64,000 bases of DNA from Chelativorans multitrophicus. Its GTDB lineage: Bacteria > Pseudomonadota > Alphaproteobacteria > Rhizobiales > Rhizobiaceae. The notes beneath the pieces were generated by a model. That model saw only the letters and a list, made by a program, of their open reading frames with translations, made no database searches and was not told the DNA's origin. Numbering within the stretch: the first letter of the stretch is position 1; the number at the start of each line of letters is the position of its first letter. The translations under genes were made by a program, and so were the position numbers. Below are positions 26,720-34,303 of the stretch, piece after piece. The stretch is taken from NCBI RefSeq assembly GCF_011317445.1, contig NZ_JAAAPL010000001.1:558001-622000 (forward strand). The letters are read 5' to 3'.

Positions 26720-27460
26720 CTAAAAAAGGCTTAGCTGCCCATCCTCCCTGGCCGGCTCATCTTCCGCCTGCGTCTCCACCCTTTCCTGCAGATCCGGCCC
26801 CACATTGGAGACGCTGTTGACCTTTTCGGAAACGGGAATGGCCTCAAAGAAGCCCGGCTCAACTGGCGCCAGCAGGTCCGCCATGTCGCGCGGCTCGTAC
26901 CTTACGCAATCGAGCCATCTTGAGAAATGCTCGGGACGAATCACAAGCGGCATGCGCGGGTGGATCGAAGCGAGGTCGCGATTCGCCACCGTCGTCAGTA
27001 TGGCTCCCGTATCGAGCTCGCTGCCGCCAGGCTCGGACCAGGTTTCCATGAGCCCCGCGAAGGCCACGATCCCGCCGCTCCTCGGCCGAACCCAGAAAGG
27101 CTGCGCCCGGCCTTTGCCTTCCCGCCGCCATTCATAAAAACCTGATGCGGGAACAAGTGTCCGCCGATGCCGCATCGCGGCGCGGAAGGCGGCCTTTTCC
27201 GCCGCGCTTTCCGAACGCGCATTGATGAGAAGCGGCATGTCCCTGGGATTTTTCGCCCAGCCCGGAAGAAACCCCCAGCGCACCAACGCCGATTTCCGGG
27301 GCGGCAGGTTCGAGCCTTCCGGCCGCGATGCGCCGATCACCATCAAAATCGGCTGGGTGGGGGCGATGTTGAACCGGGGAGGGAAATCCTCCAGCCCGGC
27401 AAGGCCGAGGAACATCTCCACTTCCTTTGTTTGTGCCGTCAGCGCAAACCGTCCGCACAT
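26720..27460 (-). CDS. SOS response-associated peptidase (HMCES/YedK family)
   Basis: 246-residue SRAP domain protein that shields abasic sites in single-stranded DNA by covalent attachment through Cys2. The N-terminus MCGRFALT exposes Cys2 after Met removal; NARSE (N80, R82), the glutamate in GFYEW (about E110) and the histidine in SIHPRMPLVI (about 165) are the other active-site residues. All are intact. GAGGTG lies upstream of the ATG. It diverges from the Nudix gene at 27539 with only 78 bases between, so promoters overlap. Rhizobiales often carry more than one paralogue. Confidence 0.94.
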   Translation of the reverse strand: MCGRFALTAQTKEVEMFLGLAGLEDFPPRFNIAPTQPILMVIGASRPEGSNLPPRKSALVRWGFLPGWAKNPRDMPLLINARSESAAEKAAFRAAMRHRRTLVPASGFYEWRREGKGRAQPFWVRPRSGGIVAFAGLMETWSEPGGSELDTGAILTTVANRDLASIHPRMPLVIRPEHFSRWLDCVRYEPRDMADLLAPVEPGFFEAIPVSEKVNSVSNVGPDLQERVETQAEDEPAREDGQLSLF

Positions 27461-27538
27461 TTTTCACCTCGCCCAGATCTGGGCGGCATTCTCGCCACAG
27501 ATGTGCTTAGAGTAGAATCCGAGATCGGGGATGTAACG

Positions 27539-27958
27539 ATGGACGAAGGCGAAATCCAAGCTGTTTCGTTGGCTGTGCTGTCGAACGGCCGCTTTCTGCT
27601 CGTGCGTCGAGGAAACGAGCCCGCGAAAGGGCTCTTCGCGTTTCCGGGCGGGCGTGTGGAAGGCGGAGAGGCAACAGCCGCTGCCGTGCGCCGGGAACTT
27701 TATGAGGAAACGGGGCTTACCGCCGGGGAAGTCACCTTGTTTCGGGAGGTTACGTTCGGAACTGAGAATGGGCGGCGCTACCGTCTCCAGGTGTTTCAAG
27801 CCCACGAGGTGGAAGGCATAGCGCGAGCCGGAGACGATGCAGACCTCGTCGGCTGGTACAGGATCGAGGAAATGCGAAGCCTCCCCATAACCGAGAGCAC
27901 ACTGGAAATAGCCGAAGATATCCTCGCCCGGTCGACTGTGAGCGCTGCCGGAATTTAG
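27539..27958 (+). CDS. Nudix hydrolase
   Basis: 139-residue protein with a complete Nudix box GGRVEGGEATAAAVRRELYEETGL at about residues 37-60 (G-x5-E-x7-REUxEExGU). Nudix enzymes cleave nucleoside diphosphates linked to another group, such as oxidised dNTPs, ADP-ribose or NADH. The short single-domain form (AVLSNGRFLLVRRGNEPAKGLFAFPGG) resembles ADP-ribose pyrophosphatase or MutT-like house-cleaning enzymes; the substrate cannot be read from sequence. The frame extends far upstream but ATG 27539 with GGGGA eight bases before it fits best. Confidence 0.92.
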   Translation: MDEGEIQAVSLAVLSNGRFLLVRRGNEPAKGLFAFPGGRVEGGEATAAAVRRELYEETGLTAGEVTLFREVTFGTENGRRYRLQVFQAHEVEGIARAGDDADLVGWYRIEEMRSLPITESTLEIAEDILARSTVSAAGI

Positions 27959-27973
27959 AAACAAGATCCTTTC

Positions 27974-28345
27974 ATGAAAACCATTTTGAAGCTTCTTTCG
28001 GCCGCCGTCCTGGCCTCCACCTTTTCGCTCTCACAAGCGGCCGCTCAGGTGCCCTACGATCCGCAGCTCATGCGGCTTGCCGAGATCCTGGGCTCCGTCC
28101 ATTTTCTGCGCGGGCTTTGCGGGGAGGAGGAACCGGTCTGGCGGGAACGCATGGAGTCCCTGCTGCAGGCGGAAGCGCCCTCGGAAGAACGCAGGGCTAA
28201 GCTGACCGCAAGCTTCAATCGAGGATATCGCGCATTCGCGGGCGTCTATACGAATTGTACCGACGCCGCCGTGCAGGCAATCGATCGCTACATGAAGGAA
28301 GGTGAGACATTGACGGACGAAATTACGCGCCGCTACGGAAATTAA
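27974..28345 (+). CDS. TIGR02301 family exported protein
   Basis: 123 residues with a signal peptide (MKTILKLLSAAVLASTFSLSQAAAQ, cleavage about 25). YDPQLMRLAEILGSVHFLRGLCG..E and SFNRGYRAFAGVYTNCTDAAVQAIDRYMKEGE.LTDEI are the signature of TIGR02301, a periplasmic alphaproteobacterial family of unknown function with two conserved cysteines, probably a disulfide (LCGE and NCTD). It lies 15 bases after the Nudix gene, so is probably co-transcribed with it. Confidence 0.88.
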   Translation: MKTILKLLSAAVLASTFSLSQAAAQVPYDPQLMRLAEILGSVHFLRGLCGEEEPVWRERMESLLQAEAPSEERRAKLTASFNRGYRAFAGVYTNCTDAAVQAIDRYMKEGETLTDEITRRYGN

Positions 28346-28499
28346 GCCTGCGCTTTTGTCCGATCATTAAACTTTTACCTTTCCTTTACCACCTCGAACA
28401 CTGTCTCCGTCCCGCCGCATTTTTCATGTTACCGCTATAGACTAGGGATAGATTGGGACAGGCGCGGAGATCCCGGCGCCTCGGATCGGGTGGTGTTTC

Positions 28500-28757
28500 A
28501 TGCATATGACTGTTGCCGATATCGAAGCGCTGATCGAGGAAGAAAAGCGCACGACCTGTGCTGAATGCCACAGTGCTGCCTGGGCCGAGGGGCTTCTGGC
28601 GGGCATAGAACCGGAGATTATCGCGGAGGCCGCGCTTGCCACCGCGCTCGGAGAGTTGGGGAAAAGCGGAGAAGAAGAAAAGCTTCTCGAACTGCTCGAC
28701 ACCATGCGCCGGCGAGTGCTCCTGGGTGATTTCCTGCCGCAACAGAGCCGCCATTGA
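28500..28757 (+). CDS. Small hypothetical protein (85 aa)
   Basis: 85-residue acidic, helical protein: MHMTVADIEALIEEEKRTTCAECHSAAWAEGLLAGIEPEIIAEAALATALGELG. It has a CAEC pair (C20, C23) followed by His, which could bind metal or form a disulfide, and no signal peptide. ATG 28500 or the second ATG at 28506 may be the start. It looks coding by third-position GC and by its position in the same-strand gene train, but I do not recognise the family. Confidence 0.6.
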   Translation: MHMTVADIEALIEEEKRTTCAECHSAAWAEGLLAGIEPEIIAEAALATALGELGKSGEEEKLLELLDTMRRRVLLGDFLPQQSRH

Positions 28758-28830
28758 GCTTGCGGCCCACTTTGGCTATTCGTGGGGCCGGGCCATCTAC
28801 GGCTCGAAACCGTCAACAAAGGTGGCGCGA

Positions 28831-29565
28831 ATGCCGACCCCTCCCCCTTCCTGCAGAGCTTACGCGGTGGCGCTGGCCCTGGCCGCGCTTTTCTGGCTGC
28901 CAGGCAAATCCCTCGCGCTGAACGATACTTTCCCTGAATACCGGCCAGTGCAGCAACAGCCTGGAGGAGCATCCGAAGGGAATCCCGACCTTCTGTCCGC
29001 GCCCACGCTTTCAGAGGAATCGGGTGAGGACTCCACAGTCGGCGCCGAGGAAAGGTCGGGAGATGTAGCGCGCCCCGACACCACTCCCGGCGAGGAGCCA
29101 CCGGAGGTGATTTACGACCTCAGCCGCCTGCCCGAGCCAGTGCGCCGCATGCGGCAGCTCATCATCGATGCCTGCAAGAGCGGTGACATTGAAAAGCTGA
29201 GGCCGCTTATCGGCAGCGGCGACAGCGCCACCCAACTGCTGCTGGGCAATCTCGAAGGCGATCCGATCGATTTCCTCCGCCAGATCTCAGGCGACGAAGA
29301 AGGCCAGGAGATCATGGCCATTCTGCTGGAGGTCATGGAATCCGGCTTCGTGCATCTCAATGCCGGTGCGGAGAACGAATACTATGTCTGGCCCTATTTC
29401 TTCGCCTTTCCGCTCGATGAGCTGTCACCGCAGCAGAAGGTGGAGCTTTTCACGCTGCTGACGGCGAGCGATTATGAAGAGATGAAGAATTTCGGCGCTT
29501 ACATTTTTTATCGCTCGGCCATCACGCCGGACGGGCGCTGGCTGTTCTTCGTGGCTGGAGACTGA
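28831..29565 (+). CDS. Conserved exported hypothetical protein
   Basis: 244 residues from ATG 28831 with AAAGGTGG seven bases before. Signal peptide about 1-30 (AYAVALALAALFWLPGKSLA), then a 60-residue acidic, proline-rich linker and a helical C-terminal domain (LPEPVRRMRQLIIDACKSGDIEKLRPLIGSGDSATQL...SPQQKVELFTLLTASDYEEMKNFGAYIFYRSAITPDGRWLFFVAGD). The last part, ending in DGRWLFFVAGD, is well conserved in Rhizobiales proteins of unknown function. Likely periplasmic. The frame runs on upstream, overlapping the previous gene, but that part is a shadow. Confidence 0.8.
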   Translation: MPTPPPSCRAYAVALALAALFWLPGKSLALNDTFPEYRPVQQQPGGASEGNPDLLSAPTLSEESGEDSTVGAEERSGDVARPDTTPGEEPPEVIYDLSRLPEPVRRMRQLIIDACKSGDIEKLRPLIGSGDSATQLLLGNLEGDPIDFLRQISGDEEGQEIMAILLEVMESGFVHLNAGAENEYYVWPYFFAFPLDELSPQQKVELFTLLTASDYEEMKNFGAYIFYRSAITPDGRWLFFVAGD

Positions 29566-29636
29566 TACGGGTCCGCTTGCTCCGCACGCCAGGGAGGCTT
29601 ACGTAGCAGAAAGCCGCCGAGACCGGATTCGATGCC

Positions 29637-30503
29637 ATGCCGAGTGTTGAGCTTTCCGACCGCACCGTTCTCCTTGCCGCCGGGCCGGATGCCGAGGCGC
29701 TGCTGCAGAATATCATAACCACCGACCTTTCCGCGCTCGGACAAGACGAAGCGCGGCCCGGTGCGCTGCTGACGCCGCAGGGAAAAATCCTTTTCGATTT
29801 CCTGATCTCGCGCACCGGACAGGACGGGTTCCGTCTCGACTGCCGCAGCGATCTGGCGCAGGATTTTCTGAAGCGCCTGATGTTGTACCGGCTGCGGGCA
29901 AAGGCGGAATTATCCATCGATAACAATGCGGTTATCTCCGTTTCCTGGGGAAATGATTCACTAAGCTCACAAACTGATTCAATGTCCGTCGTGGACCGGC
30001 GCTTTCCAGAAGCGCTGAAGGTTGCGCGCCGCTATGGCAGTGCTGATGAGGGAAGCGCCGACATCTCCGCGTGGGACCGTCTGCGCGTCGAACACGGAGT
30101 TGCGGAAAGCGGCAGGGATTACGATCTTGGGGATGCTTTCCCCCATGAAATCCTCTTCGACCAGAACGGCGGCGTAGGACTCAAGAAGGGCTGCTATGTG
30201 GGACAGGAGGTCGTCTCGCGCATGCATCACCGCGGCACGGCGCGCAGGCGACTTGTGATCGTGCGAGGTGACAAGGCCCTGCCCGCTTCCGGCAGCCAGA
30301 TCACAGCGGATGGCCGCGCAATCGGCGCGCTCGGCACCGTTTGCGACGCCGACGGGCTGGCGATCCTGCGCATCGACCGCGCGGCGGAGGCCATTCAGGC
30401 AGGCAATCCAATCCTCGCGGGCGAGGCCGCGCTTTCGCTGAAAGTGCCGGCTTTCGCGAAGTTCACCATTTCCGTTCCCGATGGCCCGGCGGAGACCGCC
30501 TGA
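29637..30503 (+). CDS. ygfZ: tRNA-modifying/folate-binding protein YgfZ (CAF17-like)
   Basis: 288-residue GcvT-fold protein that binds tetrahydrofolate and helps assemble or repair certain Fe-S enzymes such as MiaB. The family signature KGCYVGQE is at 184-191 with the key cysteine C186, followed by VVSRMHHRGTARRRLV. The N-terminal DRTVLLAAGPDAEALLQNIITTDL is also typical. The stop TGA shares its A with the ATG of the next gene (TGATG), so the HD hydrolase is translationally coupled to it, an order found in other Rhizobiales. Confidence 0.94.
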   Translation: MPSVELSDRTVLLAAGPDAEALLQNIITTDLSALGQDEARPGALLTPQGKILFDFLISRTGQDGFRLDCRSDLAQDFLKRLMLYRLRAKAELSIDNNAVISVSWGNDSLSSQTDSMSVVDRRFPEALKVARRYGSADEGSADISAWDRLRVEHGVAESGRDYDLGDAFPHEILFDQNGGVGLKKGCYVGQEVVSRMHHRGTARRRLVIVRGDKALPASGSQITADGRAIGALGTVCDADGLAILRIDRAAEAIQAGNPILAGEAALSLKVPAFAKFTISVPDGPAETA

Positions 30504-31114
30504 TGGCGGGCCAGACCGCCGCGCGCGCCTGGCAGCGCATGCTCTCGGGCCGCAGGCTCGATCTCCTTGATCCCTCGCCGCTCGACATAGAGATCGCGGA
30601 CATCGCACACGGGCTTGCACGCGTGGCGCGCTGGAATGGCCAGACAAAGGGCGACCATGCGTTCTCCGTCGCGCAACATTCGCTGCTCGTAGAGCACATT
30701 TTCCGCACGATGCATGTGGAGGCGCCCGCCGACTGGTTGCTTGCCGCCCTCCTGCACGATGCCCCGGAATATGTGATCGGTGACATGATCTCGCCTTTCA
30801 AGGCGACGCTCGGCGAAGACTACAAGTCCGTGGAGAAGCGGCTGCATGGCGCAATCCACCTGCGCTTCGGATTGCCGGCGGACACGCCGCCGAAGCTCAA
30901 GGCCGAAATCAAGAAGGCCGATTGCATCGCCGCCTATTTCGAAGCGACGGAGCTTGCGGGCTTTGCCCATGGCGAAGCGTCCCGCTTCTTCGGCCGTCCG
31001 CGCGGATTCACGGCGGAAACGCTTGATCTTGAGCCGAAACCCGCCCGGCGCGCCCAGGCTTCATATCTCGCCCGCTTCGAGGCCGTCGAGAAGTCGCGAC
31101 GCAAGGCAGCGTGA
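30503..31114 (+). CDS. HD-domain hydrolase (YfbR-like)
   Basis: 203-residue HD phosphohydrolase. Metal ligands are visible as DHAFSVAQHSLLVEH (His), AALLHDAPEYVIGDM (HD motif) and IKKADCIAAYFEA (distal Asp). The layout resembles YfbR-type 5'-deoxynucleotidases. Starts at ATG 30503, overlapping the ygfZ stop. It ends one base before the convergent RimK-like gene. Confidence 0.88.
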   Translation: MAGQTAARAWQRMLSGRRLDLLDPSPLDIEIADIAHGLARVARWNGQTKGDHAFSVAQHSLLVEHIFRTMHVEAPADWLLAALLHDAPEYVIGDMISPFKATLGEDYKSVEKRLHGAIHLRFGLPADTPPKLKAEIKKADCIAAYFEATELAGFAHGEASRFFGRPRGFTAETLDLEPKPARRAQASYLARFEAVEKSRRKAA

Positions 31115-31115
31115 T

Positions 31116-32576
31116 TTATCTCCCCTGCCGTTCCAGCCGGTCGATGAACCATTGGGTGAGCCGCATCCAGACCTGGTCCTTCTCGCCCGAATCCTCGCAG
31201 CCGTGGTCCAGGTTGGGATTGTCGTTCACCTCGATCACGTAGATCCCGTCCGGCGTCTCCTTGATATCGACGCCGTAGAGCCCGTCCCCGATACAGCGGG
31301 CAGCCTTCACGGCGATATCGATCACCTCGCGCGGGGTTTCCTGCAGGGTAAAGGTGCGGAATCCGCCCTCGTCCGGCTTGCCGCGCCGCTCGTGATTGAC
31401 GATCTGCCAATGCTTCTTCGCCATTAGATACTGCACCGCAAAAAGCGGCTCGCCGCCCAGCACGCCGATGCGCCAGTCAAACTCGGTAGGCAGGAATTTC
31501 TGCGCGATTAGCAGATCGGAATCCTCCAGCCACTTGGTGGCGAGCTCTTTCAGCTCCGCCAGATTCCCCGCCTTCTTCACACCGCGTGAAAAAGCGCTGT
31601 CGGGGATCTTGAGCACGAGTGGAAACCCAAGCGTGTCGGCGGCTGTCTCCAGATCCCCCGGCCCGGAAATCATCACCGTCGGCGGCACGGATACGCGGTT
31701 ATAGAGCATCAGCTCGTTCAGATAGACCTTGTTGGTGCAGCGTATCATTGACAGCGGATCGTCGATGACCGGCATGCCCTCCTGCTGCGCCCGGCGGGCG
31801 AAACGGTAGGTGTGAGTGGAGATGGAGGTCGTCTCGCGGATGAACAGCGCATCATAGTTGGCGAGCTTCGGCAGGTCCTTTCTCGTGATCGGCTCCACCT
31901 CCACGCCCATTTTCTCGGCGATCCGCGACCAGTGCTTGAGCGAGCCGATGCTAGAAGGCGGCAGCACCTCCTGCGGGTCCACCAGAGTGGCGAAGGTATA
32001 GCGCGAGGGCGTACGCGTTTTGGTGTCCCGCCACTGCCGGTTCGTGTAATTGTCGAGGCTGGCGAGGAACCGCGCCTTCTCGTCGTTCTTCATGCGCGCC
32101 AGCGGCAGGAAGCCGATCTTCTTGATGGTCGCCCATTCGCCTTCCTCGATCGCCACCTCCAGCGCCGGCGCGCGGAACCAATCGAATAGCAGGCGCGCGA
32201 AACGGTCCCAGGCTTTGGAGGGGCCGATGCCGAAAAACACCGCCACGGTGGACGGGAAGCCTCCTCCCAGCTCCTTACGGCACCTGTTGAGCGCCTGTTC
32301 GAGTTCCGGCAGCGCGTTTTCGTAGAGCTTGCGGCCGGAAAGATCGATCATCGTTTCGACCGAGGGAATCACCTTGTGGCCGCGCGAGCTCGCCAGCAGC
32401 GAGGCATAATAGCCGCGGCTCTGATAGGCGTAGCTGTTCGACAGGTTGATGATCTTGGGCCGCTGTCCCCGGAAAAGGGCCGGATGTGCCAGGTAATCGC
32501 GGCTGGTTATGATCTTGTGCGGGGTTGCGACCTGGTCGAGGTCGCTTTGTCTGCCGGTGAGAATGACCCAGCTCAT
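31116..32576 (-). CDS. RimK-like ATP-grasp ligase with RLAN N-terminal domain
   Basis: 486 residues. The N-terminal half (WVILTGRQSDLDQ..HKIITSRDYLAHPALF..KIINLSNSYAYQSRGYYASLLASSRGHKVIPSVETMIDL) matches the RLAN (RimK-like ATP-grasp N-terminal) domain; the C-terminal half is an ATP-grasp ligase with PPTVMISGPGDLETAADTLGFPLVLKIPDSAFSRGV (ATP-binding Lys and loop) and YGVDIKETPDGIYVIEVNDNPNLDHG (metal-binding Glu/Asn). Such enzymes join amino acids to a carboxyl group on a protein or small molecule. The partner is unknown. It overlaps the upstream GNAT gene by four bases, an association known for this family. Confidence 0.88.
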   Translation of the reverse strand: MSWVILTGRQSDLDQVATPHKIITSRDYLAHPALFRGQRPKIINLSNSYAYQSRGYYASLLASSRGHKVIPSVETMIDLSGRKLYENALPELEQALNRCRKELGGGFPSTVAVFFGIGPSKAWDRFARLLFDWFRAPALEVAIEEGEWATIKKIGFLPLARMKNDEKARFLASLDNYTNRQWRDTKTRTPSRYTFATLVDPQEVLPPSSIGSLKHWSRIAEKMGVEVEPITRKDLPKLANYDALFIRETTSISTHTYRFARRAQQEGMPVIDDPLSMIRCTNKVYLNELMLYNRVSVPPTVMISGPGDLETAADTLGFPLVLKIPDSAFSRGVKKAGNLAELKELATKWLEDSDLLIAQKFLPTEFDWRIGVLGGEPLFAVQYLMAKKHWQIVNHERRGKPDEGGFRTFTLQETPREVIDIAVKAARCIGDGLYGVDIKETPDGIYVIEVNDNPNLDHGCEDSGEKDQVWMRLTQWFIDRLERQGR

Positions 32577-33037
32577 TGCTCCTTGGAGCCTCCCAGATGC
32601 TTTTCGAAACGCAGTGCCGGGGCACCGTCCTCGTAATAGTTTTCGCGGCGCCCGATGGGGCGGAAGCCCGAGCGCCGGTAGAGATCGACGGCGCGCGCAT
32701 TGTCTTCGCGCACCTCCAGGCGAAGAATAGGGCGGCCGCGCGCGGCGGCAGCCTTTTCCGCCGCCGCGAGCAGCCCTCGCCCGACGCCGGCCGAAGCATG
32801 GCCGTTGGCGACGGCAATCGAATATAGCCGGGCAGTTTTGCCGCCCTTGCGGTAGAGCAGAAGGGCGTAGCCGGCAATCGCGCCATCTTTTTCGGAAACG
32901 AGGAGCGAGGCCGTGCCGCTCGCCAGGTGGCTGCGGAAGGCGCGGCGGGAAATGCGGTCAGTGTCGAAGACGCTGTTCTCGATAGAAACAAGCGTATCGA
33001 TGTCGGTCGCGCGAGCCGGACGAATGTCGGCATGCAT
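32573..33037 (-). CDS. GNAT family N-acetyltransferase (RimI-like)
   Basis: 154 residues from ATG 33037 (MHADIRPARATDIDTLVSIENSVFDTDRISRRAFRSHL); an in-frame GTG at 33052 is an alternative start. The acetyl-CoA loop appears as GVGRGLLAAAEKAAAARG, with LEVREDNARAVDLYRRSGFRPIGRRENYYEDG typical of the RimI branch that acetylates protein N-termini. The stop overlaps the RimK-like ATG (ATGA), so the two enzymes are coupled and probably act on the same substrate. Confidence 0.88.
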   Translation of the reverse strand: MHADIRPARATDIDTLVSIENSVFDTDRISRRAFRSHLASGTASLLVSEKDGAIAGYALLLYRKGGKTARLYSIAVANGHASAGVGRGLLAAAEKAAAARGRPILRLEVREDNARAVDLYRRSGFRPIGRRENYYEDGAPALRFEKHLGGSKEQ

Positions 33038-33326
33038 GGGTGTGCGGATCACCTCGTGTAAGGCCCGCGGGAGGTCGCCCGCGTGGTCGCAAGGCTGCGA
33101 GTCATATCACCGCCTTCGGACAGTTCCAGTGGAAAAGAAGTTTGTCCGCTGCGGCATATATCGGACCTCCAATTTTCCCGGTCCGGCAAAGAGCTTAATC
33201 ATGGCTTATTCGCGGCGCCGGTGGCGGCCGGACCATTAACCTGATCCTTATTGGCACCATACACGCGGCTGATTCGACTCTGCCTTTCCGCATTGTGTAT
33301 ACCGCCGCTAAGATACGGAGGGATGC

Positions 33327-34223
33327 ATGGACTTCGATGCTGCAGAAAACAACATCCTCACGACTGCCGAAGCTGCGTGGCTCCAGGTTCAGGAATTTGC
33401 AGTCTCCTACGCCCTTTCCATCCTCGGCGCGATCATTCTCATTCTCGTCGGCTTTATCGCAGCTGGCATCCTGGCGCGCTGGACGCGGGCCGCGCTTGGT
33501 CGCCTGCCGGGCGTCGACGAGACGCTGCGGCGCTTCCTCTCCAAGATCGTCCGCTATGCCGTGCTCATCCTCGTTGGCGTCACCGTTCTCGCGCAGTTCG
33601 GTGTTCAGACGGCCAGCATCATCGCTGCCCTCGGCGCTGTCGGCCTCGCCATCGGCCTTGCACTTCAGGGCACGCTGCAGAACATCGCCGCCGGCATCAT
33701 GCTGCTGGCGCTCAAGCCTTTCCGGGTGGGCGAATATATAGACGCGGGCGGAATCGCCGGCACGGTGGAGGAAATCGGCCTCTTCGCCACGGAATTGCAG
33801 TCTGCCGACGGGGTTTATGTGATGGCGCCGAACAGTGAGCTGTGGAACAAGGCCGTCACCAATTATTCGCGCAATGCCCTACGCCGGAACGATATTGCCA
33901 TTGGCATCGGTTATGAGGACGATATCGACCTCGCCCAGGAGCTCCTGCTGAAATTGGCGCAAGGCGACCAGAGGGTCCTCGCTGTACCAGCACCGGAAAC
34001 CTTCGTCGGCGCGCTCGGCGACAGCGCCGTCATGGTAACGGTCCGCTACTGGACCGCGACCACCGATTACTGGGCGGTGCGTTTCGATATCACCAAGGCC
34101 GCCAAGCAGGCATTTGACGCCAACGGCATCTCCATCCCCTTCCCCCAACGGCAGATACATTTCGTGCAGGGCGAGGATACGCCTCCGCGCGCCAATACCA
34201 GCCAGAAAGCCGCGGCAGGCTGA
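33327..34223 (+). CDS. Small-conductance mechanosensitive channel (MscS family)
   Basis: 298 residues with three N-terminal transmembrane helices (about 28-50, 68-90, 94-125). The third, pore-lining helix is Gly/Ala-rich: IIAALGAVGLAIGLALQGTLQNIAAGIMLLALKPFRVGEYI, the MscS signature. The cytoplasmic beta domain (GTVEEIGLFATELQSADGVYVMAPNSELWN) and the C-terminal alpha/beta domain follow, ending in ISIPFPQRQIHF. It opens under membrane tension to release solutes during osmotic downshock. AGGAGGG-like sequence ACGGAGGG is upstream of the ATG. Confidence 0.95.
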   Translation: MDFDAAENNILTTAEAAWLQVQEFAVSYALSILGAIILILVGFIAAGILARWTRAALGRLPGVDETLRRFLSKIVRYAVLILVGVTVLAQFGVQTASIIAALGAVGLAIGLALQGTLQNIAAGIMLLALKPFRVGEYIDAGGIAGTVEEIGLFATELQSADGVYVMAPNSELWNKAVTNYSRNALRRNDIAIGIGYEDDIDLAQELLLKLAQGDQRVLAVPAPETFVGALGDSAVMVTVRYWTATTDYWAVRFDITKAAKQAFDANGISIPFPQRQIHFVQGEDTPPRANTSQKAAAG

Positions 34224-34257
34224 TCGCCTGCCCAACAGCAGGCTAGCCGAAAAGCAA

Positions 34258-34279
34258 TGCGGGGCCCGAAGGCCCCGCA
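34258..34279. terminator. Bidirectional hairpin between mscS-like gene and phoX
   Basis: Perfect 9-bp GC-rich stem TGCGGGGCC/GGCCCCGCA with a CGAA loop, midway between the two convergent gene ends (34223 and 34304). It has no clear T-tract on either side, so termination may be imperfect, but position and symmetry fit a shared terminator. Confidence 0.65.
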
Positions 34280-34303
34280 CCAATCCATCAGATCAGACTG
34301 GCA

